Positions 4,847 through 11,466 of a stretch of 11,466 nt of DNA are shown in pieces. This DNA comes from Candidatus Competibacteraceae bacterium (GTDB lineage Bacteria; Pseudomonadota; Gammaproteobacteria; Competibacterales; Competibacteraceae). Both the position numbers and the translations under genes were made by a program. Under the pieces are notes generated by a model. The model saw only the letters and a program-made list of their open reading frames with translations, did not search any database and was not told where the DNA came from. Every line of letters begins with the position of its first letter. The first letter of the stretch is position 1. The stretch lies in NCBI GenBank assembly GCA_003527885.1, contig DPWB01000379.1, positions 1 through 11,466 on the forward strand, given 5' to 3'.

Positions 4847-7045
4847 ATGGCCACCACTCAAAAATATCGAATGATCGCGGTCAACAGCGTCCTCGGCGAG
4901 GACGTGCTGTTGTTCGGGCGCATGACTTTCACGGAGCAGCTCGGGCAGCTGTTTGAAGGGCATCTGGAGCTGTTCAGCGAAAAAACCGATATCAAGCTGG
5001 CGGACGTGCTCGGCACCAACATGACGGTTCGGCTTGCGCTGCCCTACCAGCAGGGAACCCGGTACTTCAACGGCTTCGTGACCCGCTTCAGCTATGAAGG
5101 CACGCGCGGCCTGCGCTACGGCGTCTATCGGGCCGAATTGAACTCTTGGTTGTGGTTTCTGACCCGCACCTCGGATTGTCGGATTTTTCAGAATAAAACG
5201 GCTCCCGATATCATCAAGGAGGTCTTCCGGGGGCATGGTTTCACGGATTTCAAGGACAAGTTGAGCGGCAGCTACCGACAATGGGATTACTGCGTCCAAT
5301 ACCGCGAAACAGATTTCAATTTCGTCAGCCGCCTGATGCAGCAGGAAGGGATTTACTATTATTTCGAGCATGAAAACGGCAAGAATTCTTTGGTGTTATC
5401 CGACGGCGTCGGCTCCCACAGCAGTTTTCCCAAATATGAAGCGGTGCCGTTTTTCCCGCCCGATGCCCACGATCGCCGCGAGCGGGACGCGCTGTCGGAA
5501 TGGTTGATCGACCAAAGCGTCCAGCCCGGCGCTTATTTTTTGAACGATTATGACTTTACCGCGCCGCGCAAATCGCTGCGCGCGGTGTTGAACCAGCCCA
5601 AGGGTCATGCGCTGTCCGGTTTCGAGATGTATGACTATCCCGGTGAATACACGGAGTTAGGGGATGGCAACAGCTATTCCAAGATTCGTCTGGAAGAGCT
5701 GCTGGCCCAGCACGAGGTCGCCCGAGGACGCGGCAATGCCGCCGGTTTGGCGGCGGGTTATCTGTTCAGCCTCAGCAATTGCCCGCGCGACGACCAAAAC
5801 CGCAAATATTTGATCGTTTCGGCCACCCATCATTTGGAGTCGGACGAGTACGAATCCTTTTCCGGCTACGGCATTTCCGGCAAGCCGTACCAGGGCGAAA
5901 TTGCCGCCATCGACGCCCAGCAGCAGTATCGGGCGCCGCGGGTCACGCCCAAGCCGGTGGTGCAAGGCCCGCAAACCGCGGTGGTGGTCGGCCCGGCGGG
6001 CGAGGAGATTTATACGGACCAATATGGCCGGGTCAAATGCCAGTTCCATTGGGACCGCTACGGCAAGGCCGACGAGAACAGTTCCTGCTGGATTCGGGTC
6101 GCCCAAGGCTGGGCCGGCAAGAAATGGGGCGCGGTGTATCTGCCGCGTATCGGCCATGAGGTCATCGTGGAGTTTCTGGAAGGCGACCCCGACCAGCCGA
6201 TCATCACCGGCCGGGTTTATAACGGCATCAACATGCCGCCCTACGCGCTGCCCGACAACAAGACGCTGTCCACCCTCAAAAGCCTATCCAGCAAGGGCGG
6301 TGGCGGCTTCAACGAATTTCGGTTCGAAGACAAGAAGGGCGAGGAACAGATTTTTCTCCACGCCGAGCGCAACCAGGATATTCGGATCAAGAACGATGCC
6401 TTCGAGTGGATCGGGGCCGAACGCCATCTGATCGTCAAGAAAAAGCAGTTCGAGCAGGTTGAGGGAGAAAAACATCTGATCGTCAAGGCGGGCGCGGGCG
6501 GCAAGGGCGATCAGTTCGAGAAGGTGGAAGGCGAGAAGCACCAGGAGATTAAACAGGACTACAATTTGAAGGTCGGCGGCACGCTGTCGCTCAAGGTAGA
6601 TGGCGATTTGCAGGAGAAAGTGGGTAGCAATCACGCGCTGGACGCCGGTACCGAAATCCACTTGAAAGCCGGCATGAAGGTGGTGATCGAGGCGGGAACG
6701 CAACTTACCATCAAGGTGGGCGGCAACTTCGTCACCCTCGATCCGTCCGGGGTGACCATTCAAGGGACGATGGTCAAGATCAATAGCGGCGGTTCCGCCG
6801 GCAGCGGTTCCGGCAGTTCGCCGACCGCGCCGACCGCGCCGACCGCACCCAAGGAAGCCGCCACCGATCAGCCGGGTCAGATCACGGACGCGCCGGCCGC
6901 ACCCTTGCAAAAGAAAAGTCAGCCCTTGGATTCCGTCAGCGTCAGCGATTTACGGACGCCGCAGGCGAAAGCGCTGGCCGCCGCCGCCAAAAACGGCACG
7001 CCGTTTTGCGAGATTTGCGAGGCGGCGAAACGGAGTGGAGCCTGA
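4847..7045 (+). CDS. vgrG: VgrG (TssI) spike protein of the type VI secretion system
   Basis: This 732-residue protein forms the trimeric needle tip of the T6SS. Residues 1 to about 375 are the gp27-like base, with MTFTEQLGQLFEGHLEL, the paired hub strands, QWDYCVQYRETDFNFVSRLMQQEGIYYYFEH and an ALSGFEMYDYPGEY turn. Residues about 385-460 are the gp5-like OB fold (EEIYTDQYGRVKCQFHWDRYG, SCWIRVAQGWAGKKWG, IGHEVIVEFLEGDPDQPI). From about 480 to 660 comes a long beta-helix needle of short repeats (LIVKKKQFEQVEGEKH and so on). The tail is a Gly/Ser patch, three PTA repeats and a last segment ending TPFCEICEAAKRSGA. There is no catalytic effector domain, so the cargo is separate. AGGGAG lies 9 bases before the ATG at 4847. 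A probable sigma-54 promoter precedes it, and the next gene starts 3 bases after its stop. Confidence 0.97.
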   Translation: MATTQKYRMIAVNSVLGEDVLLFGRMTFTEQLGQLFEGHLELFSEKTDIKLADVLGTNMTVRLALPYQQGTRYFNGFVTRFSYEGTRGLRYGVYRAELNSWLWFLTRTSDCRIFQNKTAPDIIKEVFRGHGFTDFKDKLSGSYRQWDYCVQYRETDFNFVSRLMQQEGIYYYFEHENGKNSLVLSDGVGSHSSFPKYEAVPFFPPDAHDRRERDALSEWLIDQSVQPGAYFLNDYDFTAPRKSLRAVLNQPKGHALSGFEMYDYPGEYTELGDGNSYSKIRLEELLAQHEVARGRGNAAGLAAGYLFSLSNCPRDDQNRKYLIVSATHHLESDEYESFSGYGISGKPYQGEIAAIDAQQQYRAPRVTPKPVVQGPQTAVVVGPAGEEIYTDQYGRVKCQFHWDRYGKADENSSCWIRVAQGWAGKKWGAVYLPRIGHEVIVEFLEGDPDQPIITGRVYNGINMPPYALPDNKTLSTLKSLSSKGGGGFNEFRFEDKKGEEQIFLHAERNQDIRIKNDAFEWIGAERHLIVKKKQFEQVEGEKHLIVKAGAGGKGDQFEKVEGEKHQEIKQDYNLKVGGTLSLKVDGDLQEKVGSNHALDAGTEIHLKAGMKVVIEAGTQLTIKVGGNFVTLDPSGVTIQGTMVKINSGGSAGSGSGSSPTAPTAPTAPKEAATDQPGQITDAPAAPLQKKSQPLDSVSVSDLRTPQAKALAAAAKNGTPFCEICEAAKRSGA
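6821..6847 (+). repeat. Three 9-bp tandem units encoding Pro-Thr-Ala in the vgrG tail
   Basis: Units CCGACCGCG, CCGACCGCG and CCGACCGCA run in frame and encode PTA three times, just after a Gly/Ser-rich patch. They form a flexible linker between the VgrG needle and its C-terminal CEIC segment. Unit number could vary by slippage. Confidence 0.85.
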
Positions 7046-7048
7046 GTC

Positions 7049-7603
7049 ATGGCCGTGATTGCGCCGCAGATTCTCAAACAGCTTTTCGCGGTTCCCGACA
7101 CCACGGTCTACGCCGTTCTCGACGGCGCTTCAGTTCCCGAATTGCCGCAAACCCTGGAACGCTTCGAGGTCGAAGCGGAGTGCCTGTTCCGGGGTGAACA
7201 GGACCCCGAAATGGCGCTGGTCGCGCCGTATTTGGTTCGGTTGCCCCCGGATGCGGCGTTTACCGGATGGTTGTTGCGCGAAGGTTGGGGCAAGCATTGG
7301 GGTATTTTTATCCTCAGTAAAGCCGATTTACGGGAATTGCGAATGCACTTGCGCACCTTTCTCAAGGTCTACGGGCCGGATTTGAAGCCGCTGTATTTCC
7401 GCTATTACGATCCCCGCGTGCTGCGGGTCTATCTGCCGACTTGCAACCCGCGGGAGTTGCAAACGGTGTTTGGTCCGGTGCTGCGCTATTTGACCGAAGA
7501 CGAAGATCCGGGCGCCTTGCTGGCGTTCTGGCCCGAAGGCGAGCAGCTTCATGCCGAGCGGATGCCGGTGGCCGGGTCCAGTGCGACGACGGGGAGGGTT
7601 TGA
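7049..7603 (+). CDS. DUF4123-family VgrG adaptor (Tap/TEC-type effector chaperone)
   Basis: This 184-residue protein has the DUF4123 layout. It begins with a first strand YAVLDGA (about 20-26). A cytoplasmic-type core, with no signal or membrane segment, carries CLFRGEQDPEMALVAPYLVRL (about 45-66), then GWGKHWGIFI (about 79-88). The paired strands KPLYFRYYDPRVLRVYLPTC (about 112-131) are strongly diagnostic, and VFGPVLRYL with a FWPEG turn follows. Known members bind a VgrG and its effector or PAAR partner and load cargo onto the spike without being secreted themselves. Its position 3 bases after vgrG and 3 bases before the PAAR gene fits that job exactly. The GGAG of its ribosome site lies inside the end of vgrG. 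The last ten residues or so are low complexity. Confidence 0.9.
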   Translation: MAVIAPQILKQLFAVPDTTVYAVLDGASVPELPQTLERFEVEAECLFRGEQDPEMALVAPYLVRLPPDAAFTGWLLREGWGKHWGIFILSKADLRELRMHLRTFLKVYGPDLKPLYFRYYDPRVLRVYLPTCNPRELQTVFGPVLRYLTEDEDPGALLAFWPEGEQLHAERMPVAGSSATTGRV

Positions 7604-7606
7604 ACC

Positions 7607-8254
7607 ATGCCGATGGCCGCGCGCGTGACGGATATGACCAGCCACAGCCCGCCGCTCAATCCCGGTCCGGGCAGTGTGAACGTGCTGATCGGTGGCTTGC
7701 CGGCGTGGCGCGCCTTGCCGGCGGCGATGGCCGGTGCGGTGGACGCTATTTCCAACGCGATGAACACCTTCATGACCCGACCGCAACTGACCCCGGTCGA
7801 CGCGACCGCCAGCTTGGCGCAAATCTCGGCGGCGCTCGGTCAGGGCGGCGCAGCGGCGGCGGCGTCCGGCGCGCCCGCCGCCGCCGGGGCGGCCGGCAGC
7901 ATGATCGCCACGCTCAATACCACCAACGCGGCCTTGTCCGCGACCTGGGCCACGGCATCCGTGGTGCCCGGCGGACAGCCCGCCGCCAACATCGCCTACA
8001 CCGAGGGGATCAAGGCGGCGGCGGCGGCGGCGGCGAGCGCGGTGATGTCGGCGATGGCCGGCATTTCCGACATGCACATCTGCCCGATTCCGGTGCCGAT
8101 CCCGCCGCACGGGCCGGGCTTCGTCACCAAGGGCAGCGCCACGGTCGTCATCAATAATCTGCCGGCGGCGCGGCAAGGCGATCAGGTGATGGAAGCGTGC
8201 GGCGGCGCGGACCCGATCGCGCTGGGATGTCCGACGGTGTTGATTGGCGGATAG
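7607..8254 (+). CDS. PAAR-domain spike tip protein with a long Ala-rich insertion
   Basis: This 215-residue protein caps the VgrG trimer. The PAAR motifs are split. The first half is at about 1-38 (MAARVTDMTSHSPPLNPGPG, VNVLIGGLPAWRA). The second is at about 155-215 (DMHICPIPVPIPPHGPG, VTKGSATVVINNLPAARQGD, EACGGADPIALGCPTVLIGG). Candidate zinc ligands are H157, H168 and C198, with H13 as a possible fourth. Between them lies about 115 residues rich in Ala, Ser and Thr with probable helices (AAMAGAVDAISNAMNTFM, YTEGIKAAAAAAASAVMSAM). No known toxin motif is visible in the insertion. GGGGAGGG precedes the ATG at 7607, which overlaps no neighbour. The insertion may dock the DUF4123 protein or cargo, but that is inference. 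Confidence 0.9.
   Translation: MPMAARVTDMTSHSPPLNPGPGSVNVLIGGLPAWRALPAAMAGAVDAISNAMNTFMTRPQLTPVDATASLAQISAALGQGGAAAAASGAPAAAGAAGSMIATLNTTNAALSATWATASVVPGGQPAANIAYTEGIKAAAAAAASAVMSAMAGISDMHICPIPVPIPPHGPGFVTKGSATVVINNLPAARQGDQVMEACGGADPIALGCPTVLIGG
8015..8035 (+). repeat. (GCG)7 microsatellite inside the PAAR gene
   Basis: Seven perfect GCG codons encode a run of seven Ala (residues 137-143) within the PAAR insertion. Because the unit is a codon, slippage changes the helix length without breaking the frame. Confidence 0.9.
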
Positions 8255-8274
8255 GCGCTTTGGGACGGTAACTT

Positions 8275-9042
8275 ATGCTGTCGATTCGAGAATCTCAGGT
8301 CAGAACGTTCGAGGAAAGGGCGCAACGGGCGTTCGAGGATGAAATGGTCGCGCATCTTGCGGACTTTTCGCCGCCGCTGTTCAAAACGCTCGGCGAAACG
8401 CAAATGCGGGTCGCGGTCCAGTTCGGTATGGATCGAGCGGCCGCGCATGACTTCACTTTTCGGGGTCCGGTTCGGCTTTATCTCGAAATGATGTTGCTGT
8501 TTGGCAGTCACTTTGAAACCGATCCGCAATATCCTTGGGCGGCTGAAATATTGAAGAAGCGAGATGTGGACCAGATGGAGCGGGCGGAGTCGCTTTACGA
8601 AAAGACCGTGGACTATCGAGAAAAAATCGTCGGTCCTGACGATGCTTACGCGCTTAAAGCTCTCCGGAATATCTCGATGCTGGCCCAACAGCCGCTGTTG
8701 ATTCCTTCCGAGGAGTTTGTGGCGTACATGCGCCAGGAAATCGCCCGCGTTTACCCGCAAAAAGCGGCTTACGTGGGGCAAGAAGGGATTGACGCCTTGA
8801 TTCGCAAAGGCGTGGATGGCGCGCGGCGACAGCGTTTTTCGACCACTCGCGCAGCCGCTTTGATCGTCGTGCTGATGCTGGCGTTCGGTTATGGCTGCGG
8901 GGCCGATCCGCTTTATCCGTGGATCAACAAGACGCTTAAGGATGAATCGCTAGTCGATCCGGAAGCGCGAGCTAAACGGCTGGAAAAAAAGGCGCTGACT
9001 TGGCTTGAGCATGTGTTGGCCTATTTTGAAAAGGGCGCGTAG
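8275..9042 (+). CDS. T6SS spike-operon accessory protein made of two tandem homologous domains
   Basis: This 255-residue protein has no named function that I know. The N-terminal half (IRESQVRTFEERAQRAFEDEMVAHL, then LEMMLLFGSHFETDPQYPWA) resembles a small protein I recall beside vgrG/PAAR genes in many T6SS clusters. The C-terminal half repeats it. Residues 20-93 align without gaps to 148-221 at a constant offset of 128, with 20 of 74 identities, including GxD, F, LxFG, DP and YPW. A hydrophobic stretch at about 193-206 (AAALIVVLMLAFG) looks like a membrane helix but corresponds to the first copy's LYLEMMLLFG. A soluble helix is therefore more likely. It starts 20 bases after the PAAR gene and ends 2 bases before the next gene's ATG. 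It may be an adaptor for the cargo encoded next (inferred). Confidence 0.75.
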   Translation: MLSIRESQVRTFEERAQRAFEDEMVAHLADFSPPLFKTLGETQMRVAVQFGMDRAAAHDFTFRGPVRLYLEMMLLFGSHFETDPQYPWAAEILKKRDVDQMERAESLYEKTVDYREKIVGPDDAYALKALRNISMLAQQPLLIPSEEFVAYMRQEIARVYPQKAAYVGQEGIDALIRKGVDGARRQRFSTTRAAALIVVLMLAFGYGCGADPLYPWINKTLKDESLVDPEARAKRLEKKALTWLEHVLAYFEKGA

Positions 9043-9044
9043 AA

Positions 9045-9668
9045 ATGAGTGGACGCAATAATCCTACCCCGCCGAGCGCGAACAACGGCGCGAACCCTTC
9101 CAACAGCGCCGTCGCCAAATGTCCCAACGACCCCTGCGGCAAGGATGCCATTAGCAATGTCACCAAGTGCTGTGGTTCCGAGATTTTCGATGAAGCCAAG
9201 AAGGCAAATGGTGGCAAAGACCCGAAGATCGTGTTTGGTACCCCAAGTAGCGGTTTCGATGCCGAGACCGATACCTCGACAGGGACAATCACTGTCAGTA
9301 GCGCATCGAATAAATGCACGGCGACCGAATCGGTGTTTTTCGAGCTCGCCAATCTGTCCAGCAAACCGAATTTCGATAAGATCGACGCGGATGCCGCTGC
9401 CGGAAAGCTGAGCCGGGAGGATTACGCCAAGGCCAATGAAAAAGAAGAGTACAACAATGTAAAAAAGACTCATGCCGCGATTGACAAGTGTAAGGAGAAA
9501 TGGGGTTGCAAGTCTCACACTTTCGATCTGGACGGTTTTCGACCAGCCACAAATTTCAATGATTACTACGACCACTATGTCGCTGAATCTCACAAGAATC
9601 ACTATCGCACCTCGTGGGACAGCAACTACAAGTCGGCTTACGACGCCAAACATCCTTCTTCGCCTTGA
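9045..9668 (+). CDS. Candidate T6SS cargo effector, unknown activity
   Basis: I do not recognise this 207-residue protein. The N-terminus is disordered (Asn/Ser/Pro), then a Cys-containing segment follows: C26, C31, C42 and C43, with KCPNDPC and TKCCG. C91, C149 and C155 lie further on. The probable catalytic or binding core runs from about 60 to 150: strand KIVFG, TGTITVSS, then a helix ESVFFELANLSSKPNFDKIDAD, KLSREDYAKANEKEEYNNVKKTHAAID. It closes with an aromatic/His tail (FNDYYDHYVAESHKNHYRTSW). There is no signal peptide or membrane segment. The E/H-rich helices (E95, E100, E134/E135, H143) recall metal-dependent enzymes but show no complete HExxH. Base composition is richer in A+T than the neighbouring spike genes; 9421-9480 has 24 G/C of 60. 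Position after the loader genes and transfer-like composition make it the best cargo candidate. It could also be a structural accessory. Confidence 0.7.
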   Translation: MSGRNNPTPPSANNGANPSNSAVAKCPNDPCGKDAISNVTKCCGSEIFDEAKKANGGKDPKIVFGTPSSGFDAETDTSTGTITVSSASNKCTATESVFFELANLSSKPNFDKIDADAAAGKLSREDYAKANEKEEYNNVKKTHAAIDKCKEKWGCKSHTFDLDGFRPATNFNDYYDHYVAESHKNHYRTSWDSNYKSAYDAKHPSSP

Positions 9669-9691
9669 AGTCGTTGGAATCGAGAGGAACC

Positions 9692-10423
9692 ATGAGCGAA
9701 GCCATTAAACAGGCCATTCAGGAAAAAGCGAAAGCCATCATCATTGGAACTGAAGATGCCGCCGTCGAACTTCTTCGGGTCGAACCAGGGAAATTTGACC
9801 TCGGATCGCCGCTTGCTGAGGCTGGTCGGCTGGATAGCGAAGGGCCGGTGCGAAAGGTGACGTTGACCCAGCCATTTTACCTGGGGAAGTATCCAATCAC
9901 GCAGCGCCAATACACGGCCATTACCTCTAAAGCCCCGATCAAGCCAGCCGGTCCAAGCGTGGCTATCGATCAATTGACTTATGCCGAGGCGGTGGCTTTC
10001 TGCGCTGCTCTGACAAAAGCCACAGGAATAACGGTGGCCCTGCCGACCGAAGCGCAGTGGGAATATGCCTGCCGGGCTGGTACGAAAACCCGCTTCTGGT
10101 CAGGTGATCGGGAAGAGGATTTGGCGAAGGTCGGCTGGTATCGGGAAAACGCCGGGCATAAAGCGCGGGAAGTTGGTCAGAAGCCAGCCAACCCGTGGGG
10201 CTTTCACGACTTGCACGGCAACGTCTGCGAATTTTGTCGGGATATGCTTCCCCCTTACGACACCATTGCCGATACCGATCCGGTGGGTCGAATCAGCGAC
10301 AGACAAGGGATGATGCGAGGTGGTGGGTGGATGCACCCAGCTGATTATTGCCGGGCCGCCATTCGGTTGATGAGCAATGATCGATTTGGTGGTGCTGGCT
10401 TGCGAATCCTGGTTGCGGGATAA
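9692..10423 (+). CDS. SUMF1/FGE-like domain protein (C-type-lectin-like fold), probably non-catalytic
   Basis: This 243-residue protein is nearly all one formylglycine-generating-enzyme/sulfatase-modifying-factor domain. Motifs in order are VEPGKFDLGSP (about 32), FYLGKYPITQRQY, LTYAEAVAFCAAL, LPTEAQWEYACRAGT, WGFHDLHGNVCEFCRDML, MMRGGGWMHPADYCRAAIR and the terminal GAGLRILVAG. True FGEs carry two catalytic Cys in the RGGSWxCHxxYC region; here only the second (YCR) is present. The usual GNVWEW is GNVCEF and GFR is GLR. It is therefore more likely a binding protein than an oxidase. There is no signal peptide, so it is cytoplasmic. GAGAGG precedes the ATG at 9692 by 4 bases. An earlier in-frame start at 9614 would overlap the previous gene by 55 bases. 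As last gene after the cargo candidate it may be immunity, chaperone or accessory; the T6SS protein TagR also has this domain. Confidence 0.9.
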   Translation: MSEAIKQAIQEKAKAIIIGTEDAAVELLRVEPGKFDLGSPLAEAGRLDSEGPVRKVTLTQPFYLGKYPITQRQYTAITSKAPIKPAGPSVAIDQLTYAEAVAFCAALTKATGITVALPTEAQWEYACRAGTKTRFWSGDREEDLAKVGWYRENAGHKAREVGQKPANPWGFHDLHGNVCEFCRDMLPPYDTIADTDPVGRISDRQGMMRGGGWMHPADYCRAAIRLMSNDRFGGAGLRILVAG

Positions 10424-10440
10424 CCTCTTTTCCCTATCGG

Positions 10441-11466
10441 CTAAACCAACACCTCGGCGCATGGCGGATGGCTTAGAAATCCTGTTGGACTCGCGCTCAA
10501 CCCATAAGCCCCTGACTGAAACACCACGATCAGATCGCCGACATCGGCTTTCGGCAATTCCATCCGTTCGGCGAGAATGTCCAGCGGCGTGCAGAGCGGT
10601 CCGACTACAGTCACGGTCTCCCGCTCGGCTCGATTCATCCGATTGCCGACCGCCACCGGATAATTCTTGCGGATCACTTGGCCGAAATTGCCGGACGCCG
10701 CCAGATGGTGATGTAGGCCGCCGTTGGTGATCAAAAAAACCTGACCGCGCGAGATTTTGCGATCCACCACTTCAGCGACGTAAACGCCCGCTTCACCCAC
10801 CAAATAGCGGCCCAGCTCCAGAACGACCCGCGCCTGTGGCAATCGATCTTTCACCACCGGCAACCAGCGTTCCAGATTGGCGGCGATGGGTTCCAAATCC
10901 AGCGGCGCATCGCCGGGAAAATACGGGATGCCGAAGCCGCCGCCGATGTTGAGCGATCGAACTGGACCCGGCGCATCGGCCGCCAGCCGCAGCGCCAGTT
11001 CGAAGGTCCGATCCTGCGCCTCCACAATGGCGGCGGCGCGCAGATTTTGCGAGCCGCTGAAGATGTGAAACCCCTGAAACGCCAAATCCAATTCGCCGAT
11101 CCGACGCAGCAGCGCAGGAACCTGCTCGGCGTCCACCCCAAAAGGTTTCGGCCCACCGCCCATTTTCATGCCGGCGGTTTTTAGCTCGAAATCCGGATTG
11201 ACCCGCACCGCCACCCGCGCGGGTTGCCCTTGTTCCTGACTCAACCGAGCGACTCGTTCGGTTTCGTTGAAGGATTCCAGATTGAGGGTGATACCGGCGG
11301 CGATGGCGGCGGCCAGCTCCGGCGGCCGCTTGCCGGGCCCGGCGAAACTGATCCGGTCAGGGGCCATGCCAACATCTAGCGCCACCTTCATCTCACCGAG
11401 CGACGCCACGTCCAAACCATCGACTAGGCCGGCCATGTGCTGGACCACCGCCGGCATCGGATTGGC
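10441..11466 (-). CDS. PLP-dependent decarboxylase, exosortase A system-associated (5' end outside window)
   Basis: This is a fold-III PLP enzyme of the ornithine/diaminopimelate/arginine decarboxylase group, closest to the subfamily encoded with exosortase A and exopolysaccharide genes. There are 341 residues in the window, and the frame is open to the edge (ANPMPAVVQHMAGLVDG). The PLP lysine, normally just before ANP, lies outside. Visible motifs are VASLGEMKVAL, FHIFSGSQNLRA, the phosphate-binding NIGGGFGIPYFPGD, ELGRYLVGEAGVYV, ITNGGLHHHLAASGNFGQVIRK, the catalytic-Cys segment VVGPLCTPLD and FQSGAYGLSASPTGFLSHPP. The substrate in this subfamily is not settled. Its usual partners (acyl-CoA ligase, acyl carrier protein) should lie beyond the right edge. 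It converges on the SUMF1-like gene with 17 bases between stops and no visible terminator. It is unrelated to the T6SS island, so it probably marks that island's right border. Confidence 0.92.
   Translation of the reverse strand, partial: ANPMPAVVQHMAGLVDGLDVASLGEMKVALDVGMAPDRISFAGPGKRPPELAAAIAAGITLNLESFNETERVARLSQEQGQPARVAVRVNPDFELKTAGMKMGGGPKPFGVDAEQVPALLRRIGELDLAFQGFHIFSGSQNLRAAAIVEAQDRTFELALRLAADAPGPVRSLNIGGGFGIPYFPGDAPLDLEPIAANLERWLPVVKDRLPQARVVLELGRYLVGEAGVYVAEVVDRKISRGQVFLITNGGLHHHLAASGNFGQVIRKNYPVAVGNRMNRAERETVTVVGPLCTPLDILAERMELPKADVGDLIVVFQSGAYGLSASPTGFLSHPPCAEVLV

Noticed and set aside
7328..8176. Long open frame on the minus strand opposite the DUF4123 and PAAR genes; similar long frames lie at 771-1667 (plus) and 6284-6910 (minus).
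   Set aside because: The products are His/Arg/Gly-rich low-complexity chains with no motifs. They mirror codon bias of well-supported genes on the other strand.
8851..8895. Membrane helix in the 8275-9042 protein (about residues 193-206).
   Set aside because: In the internal repeat it aligns exactly with a mixed-charge soluble helix (LYLEMMLLFG) of the first copy. It is also short and ends in a Gly/Cys-containing turn, so a buried helix is more likely.
9614..9691. Earlier start of the SUMF1-like gene at 9614.
   Set aside because: It would overlap the preceding gene by 55 bases and add unconserved residues. The ATG at 9692 has GAGAGG just upstream.
9692..10423. The SUMF1-like protein could be the variable target of a diversity-generating retroelement, since its RGGGW...CRAAIR...GLR tail is where such variable regions sit.
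   Set aside because: No reverse transcriptase and no second copy of the C-terminal coding stretch (template repeat) is visible in this window. The neighbouring 3' sequence is only 17 bases before another gene.

Overview
The window reads as chromosomal DNA from a GC-rich gammaproteobacterium. Three things suggest this: a PhoQ-type sensor kinase with the H-box LAHSLKTPLAVL, a type VI secretion (T6SS) spike island, and a PLP decarboxylase of the type linked to exosortase-A/exopolysaccharide loci. A Competibacter-like or methanotroph-like lineage would fit, but that is inference from gene content and not a taxonomic call. There are no RNA genes, insertion sequences or CRISPR arrays. No gene-free stretch exceeds about 235 bases.

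Left part (1-3110): a minus-strand operon encodes a small secreted PepSY-like protein (1969-1634), a PhoP-like response regulator (1604-921) and the N-terminal two thirds of a PhoQ-like kinase (914 to the edge). Divergent from it is an exported protein of unknown function (2204-3040). The 234-bp divergent control region holds two copies of a 16-bp element of the form TTCAGTNNGGATTCAK in opposite orientations. Each copy is a direct repeat with an 11-bp period, as expected for an OmpR/PhoB-family regulator. A perfect 18-bp hairpin lies between the exported-protein gene and the next, convergent gene.

Centre and right (3146-10423): this is a T6SS island. On the minus strand, 4681-3146 encodes one polypeptide that joins a TssB/VipA-like region to the core of TssC/VipB but lacks the TssC C-terminal domain. 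Divergent from it, a probable sigma-54 promoter (GG/GC elements at 4770-4783) drives a tightly packed plus-strand operon: vgrG, a DUF4123 loading adaptor, a PAAR tip protein with a large Ala-rich insertion, a protein of two tandem homologous domains, a Cys-containing A+T-richer gene that is the best cargo-effector candidate, and a cytoplasmic SUMF1/FGE-like protein lacking one of the two catalytic cysteines. The likely logic is that VgrG and PAAR form the spike, and DUF4123 with the tandem-domain protein loads the cargo. The SUMF1-like protein sits where an immunity or accessory gene would be expected. No tube, baseplate, membrane-complex or ClpV gene is present here, so the island must rely on a T6SS encoded elsewhere or on a reduced machine.

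Right edge (10441-11466): the minus-strand exosortase-A-associated PLP decarboxylase enters from outside, convergent with the T6SS operon after only 17 bases.
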